A stretch of 64,000 nucleotides of DNA from JARYGU01 sp033795365 (GCA_033795365.1 JARYGU010000004.1:124001-188000); one strand, 5' to 3'; shown: positions 7,667 to 17,120, counted from the stretch's first letter. The notes: generated by a model from the letters alone, not told the origin. Program-made: numbers and translations.

Positions 7667-8902
7667 ATGATAAAGGGAACAAAACGCGCCGTTTCGGCGC
7701 TCGGGAGCCTGTTGCTTTTTTCCGGCGTCGCCATCGCGCAGGAACCGATCAAACTGGGCGTGCTTGAAGATCAGTCGGGCGATTTCGCCGCGGCCACGAT
7801 CGGCAAGGTTCATGGCATCCAGATCGCCGCAGAGGAGATCAATGCCGCTGGCGGCATCGCCGGGCGTCCGCTCGAACTGGTGATCTACGACACCCAGTCC
7901 GACAATACGCGATATCAGGAATTCATGCGGCGCGTCCTGCAGCGCGACAAGGTGGATGCGGTCTTTGCCGGTTTTTCCAGCGCCTCGCGCGAGGCTTACC
8001 GCCCGATCGTCAACCAGTTCGACGGTCTCGCCTTCTACAACAACCAGTATGAGGGCGGCGTCTGCGACGCCAACATGATCGTCACCGGTGCCGTGCCGGA
8101 ACAGCAATTCTCGACCCTCATCCCCTACATGATGGAGACCTTCGGCAAGAAGGTCTACACGATCGCAGCCGACTATAATTTCGGGCAGATCTCCGCCGAA
8201 TGGGTCCGCAACATCGTGAAGGAAAACGGCGGCGAGATGGTCGGCGAGGAGTTCATCCCGCTCGGCGTTTCGCAATTCTCGCAGACCATCCAGAACATCC
8301 AGGCGGCGAAGCCCGATTTCGTCGTGACGCTGCTCGTCGGGACGGCGCAGGCCTCCTATTACGAACAGGCGGGTTCCGCCAATCTTGGCCTGCCGATGGC
8401 CTCCTCCGTCAATGTCGGCCAGGGCTACGAGCACAAGCGCTTCAAGCCGCCGAGCCTTGCCAACATGTTCGTCACGACCAACTACATCGAGGAAGTCGAT
8501 ACGCCCGAAAGCAAGGCCTTCGTCGAGAAATGGCACAAGTCGTTCCCCAACGAGCCCTATGTGAACCAGGAAGCCGCAAACTCCTACACGGCCGTCTATC
8601 TCTACAAGCAGATGATCGAACGCGCCGGCGGCTCCACCAACAAGGACGACCTGCGCAAGGTGATTGCCGAGGGCGATGTCTGCTTCGATGCGCCGGAGGG
8701 CAAGGTCTGCCTCGATCCGAAGAGCCAGCACATGTCGCATACGATCTATCTGGCCAAGGTCGGCGAGGATCACTCGATCAGCTTCCCCAAGGTCTGGAAC
8801 GACATCAAGCCCTACTGGCTGGGTGACGCGGGCTGCGACCTGACCCAGCACGACCCGAGCGAGCAGTACACGCCGTCGAACCCGCCGAAGAAGACGAACT
8901 GA
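7667..8902 (+). CDS. Amide/urea-type ABC transporter binding protein
   Basis: Periplasmic solute-binding protein of 411 residues in the UrtA/FmdD group. A Sec signal peptide (SALGSLLLFSGVAIAQ) ends near residue 23; the mature protein begins EPIKLGVLEDQSGDF. It has a late cysteine pair (GDVCFDAPEGKVCLD) common in this group. Start ATG 7667 follows ACGGAG. It is first in a five-gene importer placed between amiC-amiR and formamidase, so the ligand is probably a short amide such as formamide or acetamide, or urea. A strong hairpin follows the gene. Confidence 0.88.
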   Translation: MIKGTKRAVSALGSLLLFSGVAIAQEPIKLGVLEDQSGDFAAATIGKVHGIQIAAEEINAAGGIAGRPLELVIYDTQSDNTRYQEFMRRVLQRDKVDAVFAGFSSASREAYRPIVNQFDGLAFYNNQYEGGVCDANMIVTGAVPEQQFSTLIPYMMETFGKKVYTIAADYNFGQISAEWVRNIVKENGGEMVGEEFIPLGVSQFSQTIQNIQAAKPDFVVTLLVGTAQASYYEQAGSANLGLPMASSVNVGQGYEHKRFKPPSLANMFVTTNYIEEVDTPESKAFVEKWHKSFPNEPYVNQEAANSYTAVYLYKQMIERAGGSTNKDDLRKVIAEGDVCFDAPEGKVCLDPKSQHMSHTIYLAKVGEDHSISFPKVWNDIKPYWLGDAGCDLTQHDPSEQYTPSNPPKKTN

Positions 8903-8908
8903 GCCGGT

Positions 8909-8942
8909 CCGGGAAGGAGCCGATCAACCGGCTCCTTCCCGG
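8909..8942 (+). terminator. 14-bp hairpin between binding protein and permease genes
   Basis: A perfect 14-base stem (8909-8922 with 8929-8942; outer bases CCGGGAAGG/CCTTCCCGG) encloses a six-base loop ATCAAC. No U-run follows, so it is more likely a 3' stabiliser or partial terminator that raises binding-protein expression above that of the permeases. Confidence 0.6.
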
Positions 8943-8980
8943 TCACCTTCCGTTACAACTGTTGCCCAGGGTCTTCATCG

Positions 8981-9856
8981 GTGATCAATTTCCTCTACGA
9001 TCTCTTCAGTTTCGTCTACCAGGCGGGAGATGCGTTCGCTTTCCTCGTGCTGTCGGCATGCGGCCTTGCCGTCATCTTCGGCATGATGGGCGTCATCAAC
9101 CTGGCGCATGGCGAGTTCATTCTCTGCGGCGCCTATGTCTGCTCATGGTGCACCCGTTCGGGCATGCCGCTGCCGCTCTCCATCCTCGTTGCGGCGGTCG
9201 TCGCCGGCGCCGTCGGAATGCTGATCGAGCGTGTCATCATCCGTCCGCTCTATGATCGGCCCCTCGATACGATCGTGGCCACCTGGGGCGTGTCGATGAT
9301 CGCCACCCAGGGCACGCTGATCCTGCTTGGATCGACCATGCCGGGAACGGGCACCCCCTTCGGCAGCTTCATGGTCGGCCCCTATTCCTATTCCATCTAT
9401 CGCCTGGTGCTGATGGCCGCTGCGGCCGCAACGCTCGCCATCCTCTGGCTCGCTTTCACCAAAACGCATTTCGGCATTCTCGCCCGCGCCACGATCCAGG
9501 TGCCGCATATGGCCAAGGCGCTCGGCGTCAATACCAGTGTCGTCTACAGCCTCACCTTCGGACTCGGCGCGGCGCTTGCCGGCCTGGCGGGCGGGCTTTA
9601 CGCGCCCACCATGACGCTCGTTCCGACGATGGGCAGCGCGTTCGTCGTCGAGGCGTTCGTGACCGTCGTGATCGGCGGAGCGGACGTTTTTCTCGGCACG
9701 GCCCCGGCTGCCGCCATCCTCGGCATTGTCAAGGCGGGGCTCACCTCCTGGCAAGGGCAGCTCGCCGGCCAGATCGGCATGCTGATTGCCGTCATCATCG
9801 TCATCCGCATCCTGCCCAGAGGTATCTCCGGCTGGATCCTGCGCGAGAGGGCCTGA
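8981..9856 (+). CDS. ABC permease, urea/branched-chain type (UrtB/LivH-like)
   Basis: Inner-membrane subunit of 291 residues with about eight membrane segments. The LivH/UrtB family motif is present near residue 33 (IFGMMGVINLAHGEFI), as are the conserved ATWGVSMIATQG and AFVVEAFVTVVIGG segments. It starts at GTG 8981. It partners the UrtC-like permease that begins one base after its stop. Role: the membrane channel for the amide/urea ligand delivered by the upstream binding protein. Confidence 0.9.
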   Translation: MINFLYDLFSFVYQAGDAFAFLVLSACGLAVIFGMMGVINLAHGEFILCGAYVCSWCTRSGMPLPLSILVAAVVAGAVGMLIERVIIRPLYDRPLDTIVATWGVSMIATQGTLILLGSTMPGTGTPFGSFMVGPYSYSIYRLVLMAAAAATLAILWLAFTKTHFGILARATIQVPHMAKALGVNTSVVYSLTFGLGAALAGLAGGLYAPTMTLVPTMGSAFVVEAFVTVVIGGADVFLGTAPAAAILGIVKAGLTSWQGQLAGQIGMLIAVIIVIRILPRGISGWILRERA

Positions 9857-9857
9857 C

Positions 9858-10937
9858 ATGACCGCCGGGAACCGCCTCGCCAACACGATCAGGCTGATCG
9901 AAGGCCCTCAGACCCTCGGTCGCGGCAAAGCCTTCTGGAGCATCTTTGCGCTCGTCATTCTGGCCGCCTGCCTCTATCCGCTCTTTGCCGACGGCTACGA
10001 TGTCGGCAACAACGTCTACTTCTTCAACTGGGTCTTCATGGCGCTGGGCCTGAGCCTGATCTGGGGCTACGGCGGCTCGCTCAGCTTCGGCCAGACCGCC
10101 TTCTTCGGCGTTGCGAGCTACACCTACGGCGTCATCTCGATCAATTTCGGCGATGCCTATGGCCTCACCCTTTTCGCCCTCCTCGGTTCCGTGGGGCTGG
10201 CGGCGCTGTTTGCCGCCGTTCTCGGCTATTTCCTGTTCTTCGGGCGGATCAGCGGGGTTTTCCTCGGCATCGTGACGCTTTCCGTCACCCTGGTGCTCGA
10301 GCGTTTCATGGCGCAGACGGCCGGCCCGGACTGGCGCATCGGCAGCGCCCGCCTCAACGGCTTCAACGGCATGGGCGGTATGCCTTCGCTCACCATTCCC
10401 TGGTTCGGCGGCGATATCGTCCTCTTTCCCGACGTACCGCTTTACTATGTGACGCTCGGCTTGCTCGTCGTCGTCTATCTCGCGCTGCGCATCCTCGTGA
10501 ATTCGCGCTTCGGCAATGTGCTCGTGGCGATCCGGGAGAATCCGCAGCGCGCCGAAATGCTCGGTTACGACATCCGGATGTATCAGCTTGCCGCCTTCGT
10601 GATCGGCTCGGCGCTGGCGGGACTTTCCGGCGTGCTCTACACCTCCTGGGGCAACTACATCACGCCGTCCTCGATGGGCATGACGGCTGCCGCACTGCCG
10701 ATCGTCTGGGTCGCGGTCGGCGGACGCGCCGATCTCACGACGACGCTGCTCGGCACGCTTCTGGTACTCGCCGGCTTCCAGGCGCTCACCATCCACGGCA
10801 GCCAGTATGCGCTCGTGGTCATGGGCTTCCTGCTGGTGCTGACGGTGCTGCTTGCTCCGACCGGATTGATCTACGGCCTGGCGGCGTTCGTGCTGAAACA
10901 AGTCCGCCGCGCACGCGGCATCAGGGAGGGTGTGTGA
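9858..10937 (+). CDS. ABC permease, urea/branched-chain type (UrtC/LivM-like)
   Basis: Second membrane subunit, 359 residues. It has the LivM/UrtC marks: GLSLIWGYGGSLSFGQTAFFG near residue 70 and ENPQRAEMLGYDIRMYQLAAFVIGS split over about residues 235-255. The ATG at 9858 lies just after the previous stop; a longer upstream frame is not needed. The final TGA overlaps the start of the next ATPase gene. The long N-terminus before the first helix (GNRLANTIRLIEG) is as in urea-type homologues. Confidence 0.9.
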   Translation: MTAGNRLANTIRLIEGPQTLGRGKAFWSIFALVILAACLYPLFADGYDVGNNVYFFNWVFMALGLSLIWGYGGSLSFGQTAFFGVASYTYGVISINFGDAYGLTLFALLGSVGLAALFAAVLGYFLFFGRISGVFLGIVTLSVTLVLERFMAQTAGPDWRIGSARLNGFNGMGGMPSLTIPWFGGDIVLFPDVPLYYVTLGLLVVVYLALRILVNSRFGNVLVAIRENPQRAEMLGYDIRMYQLAAFVIGSALAGLSGVLYTSWGNYITPSSMGMTAAALPIVWVAVGGRADLTTTLLGTLLVLAGFQALTIHGSQYALVVMGFLLVLTVLLAPTGLIYGLAAFVLKQVRRARGIREGV

Positions 10938-11653
10938 TGACCCTTCTGGAAACGCGCGACCTCAACAAGTGGTTCGGCGGCCTGCATGTCACGGGCGGGG
11001 TCAATTTTTCGCTGCAGCCGGGCGAAATCCATTGCCTGATCGGGCCCAACGGCGCAGGAAAGAGCACATTCTTCCGCCTCATCCTGGGAGAGCATTTGGC
11101 CAGCAGCGGCCAGATCCTCTATGACGGCGAGGACGTGACGAAAGCCAAGCCCTTCGAGCGCATCCGCCGCGGCATGAGCGTCAAGTTCCAGGTTCCCGGC
11201 ATCTTCAAGGCGCTCAGCGTACGCCAGAACCTGGTCATCGCGCTTCAGCATCACCATGCGCCAGCGCTGCTGGCCGAGGAGGTCGACCGCCTTCTCGAAT
11301 TCCTGAACCTGTCCGCAGTGCCGCAGCAGCTTGCCGGCAATCTCAGCCACGGCCAGAAGCAATGGCTGGAGATCGGCATGGCGATCGGGCTGAAGCCGAA
11401 GCTGCTGCTTCTCGACGAGCCGACCGCTGGCATGACGCCGGACGAGACGGCGGCGACCGGCGAAATGGTGCAGGCGCTGAACCGCGAAGGCGTGACGGTG
11501 CTTGCGGTGGAGCATGACATGGCCTTCGTCCGCCAGATCGCGCAAAGGGTCACCGTGCTGCATTTCGGCAAGATCTTCGCCCAGGGCACTATCGACGAAA
11601 TCATGGCCGACGAGCGTGTGGCGGCGATCTATCTGGGAGATGTCCATGCGTAG
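10937..11653 (+). CDS. ABC ATP-binding protein (UrtD/LivG-like)
   Basis: ATPase subunit of 238 residues. Walker A GPNGAGKST, the signature LSHGQKQWLEIGMA (the LSHGQ form is usual for UrtD), Walker B LLLLDEPTAGMTPDE and H-loop VEHDM are all intact. The ATG at 10937 shares its first base with the previous TGA (TGATG); a GTG one codon upstream is less likely. It pairs with the following UrtE-like ATPase to drive the amide importer. Confidence 0.92.
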   Translation: MTLLETRDLNKWFGGLHVTGGVNFSLQPGEIHCLIGPNGAGKSTFFRLILGEHLASSGQILYDGEDVTKAKPFERIRRGMSVKFQVPGIFKALSVRQNLVIALQHHHAPALLAEEVDRLLEFLNLSAVPQQLAGNLSHGQKQWLEIGMAIGLKPKLLLLDEPTAGMTPDETAATGEMVQALNREGVTVLAVEHDMAFVRQIAQRVTVLHFGKIFAQGTIDEIMADERVAAIYLGDVHA

Positions 11654-12362
11654 CGAGGTTCTTCTCAACACGATGGGGCTCTGGTCCGGCTATGGCGGAA
11701 AACCGGTGCTGCAGTCGGTCGATGTCGATATCCGCGAGGGCGAGATCGTCGCCGTCATCGGTCGCAACGGCGTCGGCAAATCGACGCTGATAAAGAGCCT
11801 GATCGGGCTCCTGCCCGCCGACAAGGGCTCCATCGTCTTTCGCGGCAGTGCGATCGATCAGGTCCCTGCCCACCAGCGGGCACGCCTCGGCATCGGTTAC
11901 GTGCCGCAGGGACGCGACGTCTTTCCGCGTATGACGGTGCTCGAAAATCTGATCGTCGGCCAGTCCATCAGCCGCGAACGGGTGCCGAAGGAGCGGCTGG
12001 AGGAGGTCTTCGGCTATTTTCCGATCCTGAAGGAGCGACGCGATCAGCGGGCCGGAACGATGTCCGGCGGACAGCAGCAGCAACTTGCCATCGGCCGGGT
12101 CCTCATGGGAGCCCCCTCGCTGATCCTGCTCGACGAACCGTCGGAGGGCATCCAGCCGAACATCGTGCAGGACATAGCCCGCATCATGGTGGAGCTGAAC
12201 CGCAAAACCGGCGTCACGATCGTCTTCGTGGAGCAGAATATCGAGATGATCCGTGCGATGGCGCAGCGCTGCTACGTCATCGACAAGGGCCGCATCACAG
12301 CGGAAATCGCCGCCGATGCGCTCGAAGACAGGGACACGGTGCGCCGTTACCTTTCGGTCTAG
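11646..12362 (+). CDS. ABC ATP-binding protein (UrtE/LivF-like)
   Basis: Second ATPase, 238 residues. Walker A is GRNGVGKST, the signature is MSGGQQQQLAIGRVL, Walker B LILLDEPSEGIQPNI and H-loop VEQNIEM, as in UrtE/LivF. The ATG at 11646 lies 8 bases inside the end of the previous gene, which shows translational coupling. It completes the two-permease/two-ATPase importer and is followed 43 bases later by formamidase. Confidence 0.92.
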   Translation: MRSEVLLNTMGLWSGYGGKPVLQSVDVDIREGEIVAVIGRNGVGKSTLIKSLIGLLPADKGSIVFRGSAIDQVPAHQRARLGIGYVPQGRDVFPRMTVLENLIVGQSISRERVPKERLEEVFGYFPILKERRDQRAGTMSGGQQQQLAIGRVLMGAPSLILLDEPSEGIQPNIVQDIARIMVELNRKTGVTIVFVEQNIEMIRAMAQRCYVIDKGRITAEIAADALEDRDTVRRYLSV

Positions 12363-12405
12363 CCAATCCATTTCCACCAAGAGAGAGAACAAGGAGGTTT
12401 CACCC

Positions 12406-13404
12406 ATGAACTGGTTCAGCGAATCCATCATGAGCCGCAGAGGTGTCGCGAAGGGACAGGCCGGCGATGCCTATACGATCACCGAGGAGACACAGGGGCA
12501 GTATCACTATGTCTACGGCCCCTATGTCGAACCCGTTCTCCGGGTCGATCCGGGCGCCGTCGTTTCCGCCGAAACGCATGACGCCTTCGAAGGCAAGATC
12601 AAGACCGAAGCCGACATACCGAGCGAGATCCTGAACTTTCCCTTCCTCAATCCGCAGAACGGACCGATCTATGTCAACGGTGCCGAAAAGGGCGATTGCC
12701 TTGCCGTCTACATCAAGAGCATCGTTCCCCGCGGCCCCCAGCCGCGTGGCACCACCGTTATCATGCCCGAATTCGGCGGGCTCGTGCCGACCGCGGATAC
12801 CGCACTCCTGACCGCCCCTCTGCCGGAGCGCGTGCGCAAGCTGGAGGTGGACGCGCAAACCGGCGTCAAATGGAACGATGCGATCACGCTGCCCTATGAG
12901 CCTTTCATCGGGACGATCGGCACGGCGCCGGAAATCGAGGCGATCTCGTCGCTGGTGCCGGACTACTACGGCGGCAACATGGACCTTCCCGATATCGGAC
13001 CCGATGCGGTCATCTATCTGCCGGTGCAGACGAAAGGAGCCTATCTCTATCTGGGTGACTGCCACGCAGCCCAGGGCGACGGCGAACTCTGCGGCGTGGC
13101 GGTGGAACATCCGACGGTCACCACCATCCAGATCGACCTCATCAAGGGCTGGACGATCAGGACCCCGAGACTGGAGAACGACCGGTTCTTCATGACGATC
13201 GGCTCGTCGCGGCCGATGGAGGATGCCGCGCGCGGCGCCTACCGCGAACTGATCCGCTGGATGGTCGCCGATTTCGGCTTCGAGGAAATCGACGCCTATA
13301 TGCTGCTCACCCAATGCGGCCGCGTCCGCCTCGGCAACATGGTCGATCCGAAATATACGCTCGGCGCTTCGATCCTGAAGTCGATCGTCGGCGCGCCGCG
13401 CTGA
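12406..13404 (+). CDS. fmdA: Formamidase/acetamidase FmdA family
   Basis: Amide hydrolase of 332 residues that splits formamide or acetamide into ammonia and the acid in the cytoplasm. FmdA/AmdA family features include VDPGAVVSAETHDAFEG near residue 47, LNPQNGPIYVNGAEKGD, the metal/active-site segment LYLGDCHAAQGDGELCG near 215, and the C-terminal DAYMLLTQCGRVRLGNMVDP. A near-perfect ribosome-binding site (AAGGAGG) precedes ATG 12406. It follows the importer in the same operon, so the operon takes up and hydrolyses short amides as a nitrogen source under AmiC/AmiR control. Confidence 0.93.
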   Translation: MNWFSESIMSRRGVAKGQAGDAYTITEETQGQYHYVYGPYVEPVLRVDPGAVVSAETHDAFEGKIKTEADIPSEILNFPFLNPQNGPIYVNGAEKGDCLAVYIKSIVPRGPQPRGTTVIMPEFGGLVPTADTALLTAPLPERVRKLEVDAQTGVKWNDAITLPYEPFIGTIGTAPEIEAISSLVPDYYGGNMDLPDIGPDAVIYLPVQTKGAYLYLGDCHAAQGDGELCGVAVEHPTVTTIQIDLIKGWTIRTPRLENDRFFMTIGSSRPMEDAARGAYRELIRWMVADFGFEEIDAYMLLTQCGRVRLGNMVDPKYTLGASILKSIVGAPR

Positions 13405-13416
13405 CCGATAGTCCAG

Positions 13417-13440
13417 GGCGCATGTCTCCCGTCATGCGCC
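13417..13440 (+). other. Hairpin between fmdA and nitrilase gene
   Basis: GGCGCATG pairs perfectly with CATGCGCC around an 8-base loop. There is no U-run. It may stabilise the upstream mRNA or reduce read-through. Confidence 0.4.
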
Positions 13441-13470
13441 TACGCTCCCCACCCGCACCCGGAGATCATC

Positions 13471-15213
13471 ATGAGCGCCCCGTACAAGGCCGCCGCCATT
13501 CAGTTCGAGCCGCATTTCGCCCGGAAGGAACGCAATATCGAGGTTCTCCTCGGCCTGGTCGAGGAGGCGGCGAAGGCGGGAGCCAGACTCGTCACCACGC
13601 CGGAAATGGGCACGACCGGCTATTGCTGGCATGACCGGCACGAAGTCCGCGAGCATGTGGAGCCGGTGCCGGGGCCGACGACCGACAGGTTTGCAGCACT
13701 TGCCAGGGCATATGACTGCTTCGTCGTCGTGGGCATGCCGGAAGTCGATCCGGCGACCGATCTCTACTACAATTCGGCTGTGCTGATCGGTCCGGATGGC
13801 GTCGTCGGCGTCCATCGCAAGACCCATCCCTATATATCGGAGCCGAAATGGGCCGCCTCCGGCGATCTCGGCCATCAGGTGTTCGAGACGAGCATCGGCC
13901 GGATCGCGCTGCTCGTCTGCATGGATATCCACTTCATCGAGACGGCGCGTCTTGCGGCGCTCGGCGGCGCGGATGTCATCTGCCATATCTCCAACTGGCT
14001 GGCCGAGCGGGCGCCGGCGCCCTACTGGATCAGCCGCGCCTTCGAGAACGGCTGCTATCTGATGGAGAGCAACCGCTGGGGAATGGAGCGCGGCGTCCAG
14101 TTTTCAGGCGGAAGCTGCATCATCGGGCCGGATGCCGAGATGCTGGCGGTCATCGACGGCGGCGACGGCATCGCCTATGCGACGATCGATCCGCGCAACG
14201 CCCGCAGACGGCTCGTCCAGGGCGAACCGGTCATGGAGCAGCGCCGCCCCGAGCTCTACGCGGAGCTGATGACCAACACCTTCAGTTGGAACCCGAACGA
14301 CTTCTTCCGCCTCTATGGCCACGAGCCGATCCCCTCCGGCCGCAACGCACGCATCGCCGTTGCCGAGACCGCACCTTCCGACGATCTCGAAGCCAATATG
14401 CGGGAGATCGCCGCCCTTGCCGAGCGCGCAAAGCAGGATGGCGCAGAGCTCGTGGTGTTTCCCGAGCGGGCGTTGACCGGCCTGGAAGAGATGGCGGCCG
14501 GCGCCGTAGAGTCGTCCCACCCGGCGCTCGCCACGCTTCAGGAGCTCGCGGACCGGCTGGGCCTGTTCGTCATAGCCGGCTATGCCGGGAGGGAAGGGAC
14601 CACGCTTTACAACAGCGCCGTCGTCGCCGGTCCGGACGGGTTCAACCGCCATTACAGGCAGATCCACCTGAATACGGAGACGCGGGCATGGGCGTCCGCC
14701 GGCGACAGCTGGCTCGTTTGCGATCTTCCCTTCGGGCGGCTCGGCGTGCTCGTCGGCCACGATGCGGCTTTCCCCGAAGCGGCCCGCGTTCTGGCGCTGC
14801 GCGGATGCGATCTCATCGCCTGCCCGTCGGCGGTCTCCACCCGTTTTCATGCAAGCCATGACGGCACGCGCGTATCGCAGCCGGAGCCTATTCCGACCGG
14901 ACCGGACCTGCAGCACTGGCATCACTACCGGGTGCGGGCGGGGGAAAACAACTGCTACTTCGCTTTCGCGAACGTGCATGCGCCGGAGAAGGGCTATCAC
15001 GGCCTTGGCGGGATATTCGGTCCCGAGACATTCGCCTTCCCGCGAAAGGAGACGATCGTTACGGCGGGAGAACAGCTTGCCGCCTTGGACATCGCCCTCG
15101 AAGGCGGCAACCACACATATCCTACCAATGTCGTGCGCCGGAAGGACCTCGTCCTCATGCGCCAGCCGCACCACTACAAGCCGCTGATCGCCCGATCGCC
15201 TTTGCCGCGATAG
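13471..15213 (+). CDS. Tandem carbon-nitrogen hydrolase (nitrilase family), second domain degenerate
   Basis: A 580-residue protein made of two nitrilase-superfamily domains, twice the usual length. Domain 1 (about 5-260) has the full Glu-Lys-Cys triad: E45 (TTPEMGTTGY), K117 (HRKTHPY) and C150 (LLVCMDIHF). Domain 2 (about 292-560) keeps E332 (VVFPERALTG) but has Gln397 where Lys is expected (YRQIHL) and Gly429 where Cys is expected (LVGHDAAFPE), so it should be catalytically dead. Following formamidase, it probably hydrolyses a larger amide or nitrile that feeds the same pathway. The dead half may be structural, as nitrilases work as oligomers, or may regulate substrate access. Confidence 0.88.
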   Translation: MSAPYKAAAIQFEPHFARKERNIEVLLGLVEEAAKAGARLVTTPEMGTTGYCWHDRHEVREHVEPVPGPTTDRFAALARAYDCFVVVGMPEVDPATDLYYNSAVLIGPDGVVGVHRKTHPYISEPKWAASGDLGHQVFETSIGRIALLVCMDIHFIETARLAALGGADVICHISNWLAERAPAPYWISRAFENGCYLMESNRWGMERGVQFSGGSCIIGPDAEMLAVIDGGDGIAYATIDPRNARRRLVQGEPVMEQRRPELYAELMTNTFSWNPNDFFRLYGHEPIPSGRNARIAVAETAPSDDLEANMREIAALAERAKQDGAELVVFPERALTGLEEMAAGAVESSHPALATLQELADRLGLFVIAGYAGREGTTLYNSAVVAGPDGFNRHYRQIHLNTETRAWASAGDSWLVCDLPFGRLGVLVGHDAAFPEAARVLALRGCDLIACPSAVSTRFHASHDGTRVSQPEPIPTGPDLQHWHHYRVRAGENNCYFAFANVHAPEKGYHGLGGIFGPETFAFPRKETIVTAGEQLAALDIALEGGNHTYPTNVVRRKDLVLMRQPHHYKPLIARSPLPR

Positions 15214-15240
15214 CGGTCACGCTCCATCCAATGAGAGGCT

Positions 15241-15265
15241 CGGCTGACGGCTCCGCCGTCAGCCG
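15241..15265. terminator. Hairpin between convergent genes
   Basis: GGCTGACGG pairs with CCGTCAGCC around the loop CTCCG, where the nitrilase (plus) and sugar ATPase (minus) genes meet. It overlaps the ATPase stop codon. No strong U-run follows on either side, so its role as a two-way terminator is likely but not certain. Confidence 0.5.
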
Positions 15266-16005
15266 CCAATCATCAGCTTGACCACTTCGTCATGAGTGGT
15301 TTCGGTGATCCGGCGCTCGCCGGCGACGATGCCTCGCCGGAGCACGACGATGCGGTCGGAGACGGCAAATATATCCTGCAGATTGTGCGAGATGAAGATC
15401 ACGCCGCGGCCCTGGGCCTTCAGCGACTTGATCAGCGCCACTACCTTACGCTGCTCCGGTACGCCGAGTGCCGCCGTCGGTTCGTCCATGATGAGTATCT
15501 TGGCGTTCCAGTAGACGGCGCGGCCGATCGCGACGGCTTGGCGCTGCCCGCCGGAGAAGTTGCTGACCGGTGCATCAAGCCGTTTGACGTGGAAGTCGAG
15601 CATTGCCATCGTCTGTTCGGCGGCCTGCGCCATCTTCTTGCGGTCGAGCACCGGCAGGAAACCGAGGGCCTTGCGCATGGGCTCGCGGCCCAGGAAGATA
15701 TTGGCCCCGATCGTCAGATTGTCGGCGAGGGCGAGATCCTGATAGATCGTCTCGATGCCTTTCTCCCGGGCGTCCTGCGGGGAGGAAAAGGACATCGGCC
15801 TGCCTTCCACGCGGATCTCGCCGGAGGTCGGCGGATAGACGCCGGATATCACCTTGATCATCGTGGTCTTGCCGGCGCCATTGTCGCCGGCGAGTGCCAC
15901 GACTTCGCCGGGATGGACGACCAGCGAGCAATTTTCAAGCGCGCGCACGGCGCCGAAATGTCGGGAGAGGTTGTTCACTTCGAGAAGCGGTGCGGTGTTA
16001 TTCAT
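15259..16005 (-). CDS. Sugar ABC ATP-binding protein, single-domain FrcA/RbsA type
   Basis: ATPase of 248 residues with one nucleotide-binding domain, unlike the double-domain RbsA. Walker A GDNGAGKTT, signature FSGGQRQAVAIGRA, Walker B ILIMDEPTAAL and H-loop ISHNLQD are intact. I start at ATG 16005 (MNNTAPLLEV), 8 bases inside the end of the permease gene; the longer open frame upstream is Ser-rich shadow of the permease. It must work as a homodimer with the RbsC-like permease. Confidence 0.9.
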   Translation of the reverse strand: MNNTAPLLEVNNLSRHFGAVRALENCSLVVHPGEVVALAGDNGAGKTTMIKVISGVYPPTSGEIRVEGRPMSFSSPQDAREKGIETIYQDLALADNLTIGANIFLGREPMRKALGFLPVLDRKKMAQAAEQTMAMLDFHVKRLDAPVSNFSGGQRQAVAIGRAVYWNAKILIMDEPTAALGVPEQRKVVALIKSLKAQGRGVIFISHNLQDIFAVSDRIVVLRRGIVAGERRITETTHDEVVKLMIGG

Positions 16006-17062
16006 CGTGTTTTGCTCCGCCGAACCGGCGTTGCGCCTGGTCGATGAGAACGGAAATGATGATGACGACGCCGACGGCGATGAATTGCCAGAACGGCTCG
16101 ACATTGACGAAAACGAGGCCGTACTGGATCACGGCGATCACCAGCGCGCCGGCGACCGTGCCGAGGATCGAGCCGGAGCCGCCGAAGAGGCTTGCGCCTC
16201 CGATGACGACGGCGGCGACGCTGTCGAGCAGCAGCGGTTCGCCGGCCTGGGCCGCACCCGCCGTGAAGCGCGCGGCGTAGAGGGCGCCGCCGAGGCCGGC
16301 ACACATGGCCGACAGCACATAGAGCTTCAGCAAATGCGCCTTGATGTCGATGCCGGCGCGACGGGCGGCCTGGGCATTGGCTCCAATGGCGTAGTTGTGC
16401 TGGCCGAAGCGCGTTTGGCTGAGCACGTAATGCATGACCAGGACGAAGATGGCGGCGACGATGACGAGATAGGGAACCCCGAACAGCCGGCCGTTGCCGA
16501 GCATGGCGAAATATTCGTTGCGGACCGGCACGGTGGTGCCGCCGGCGAAAAGGAATGCCGCTCCGCGCGCTACGCCGAACATGCCCAGGGTACCGATGAA
16601 GGGCGGAACGCGCAGGCGCGAGATCAGCAGCCCATTGATCATGCCCGGAACGCCGGAGGAGATGACCGCGACAAGGATACCGAACAGCATGGCGAAGGGC
16701 AGGGGCATGTAAAAGCCCGCGAGATTGGTCATGTGCGCGGCGATGACCGCCGCCAGTCCCATAACGAAGCCTTCCGAAAGATCGATGCCGCCGGAGATGA
16801 TGACGAAGGTCTGTCCGACCGCAAGGAGGAGCGGCGCGACGGCGAAGATCGCGATCGACTGCCAGTTGAACGAAGATCCGACGAACGTCCCGCCGAACGA
16901 CGTCCGCGACCAGATTTCGAAGGCAATGATGAGGGCGGCCAAGAACAGCCAGGCTCGCAATTGTGCGATCCGCGTCAGCAGCGTCTTTTGCCGATCCGCA
17001 TGATCGGCTTGCGGTGCGACGTGTTTTTCTGCCTGTGGCGGCTCGGTGATGGTTGTTGTCAT
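15998..17062 (-). CDS. Sugar ABC permease, RbsC type
   Basis: Inner-membrane permease of 354 residues with about 8-10 membrane segments. RbsC/FrcC marks: LAVGQTFVIISGGIDLSEG, FIGTLGMFGVARG, AIGANAQAARRAGID and SVAAVVIGGASLFGG. The N-terminal 35 residues are a hydrophilic cytoplasmic extension. Its gene follows the binding protein after 96 bases that hold a strong hairpin. The substrate is probably a monosaccharide or polyol; it may feed the aldolase/kinase pair transcribed divergently at 20392-22736. Confidence 0.9.
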   Translation of the reverse strand: MTTTITEPPQAEKHVAPQADHADRQKTLLTRIAQLRAWLFLAALIIAFEIWSRTSFGGTFVGSSFNWQSIAIFAVAPLLLAVGQTFVIISGGIDLSEGFVMGLAAVIAAHMTNLAGFYMPLPFAMLFGILVAVISSGVPGMINGLLISRLRVPPFIGTLGMFGVARGAAFLFAGGTTVPVRNEYFAMLGNGRLFGVPYLVIVAAIFVLVMHYVLSQTRFGQHNYAIGANAQAARRAGIDIKAHLLKLYVLSAMCAGLGGALYAARFTAGAAQAGEPLLLDSVAAVVIGGASLFGGSGSILGTVAGALVIAVIQYGLVFVNVEPFWQFIAVGVVIIISVLIDQAQRRFGGAKHDE

Positions 17063-17120
17063 GAAATCATCCGCATGTGGACTGCCCGGTCGGCGATGTC
17101 TCTAAACCTGAAGGAAGGTG

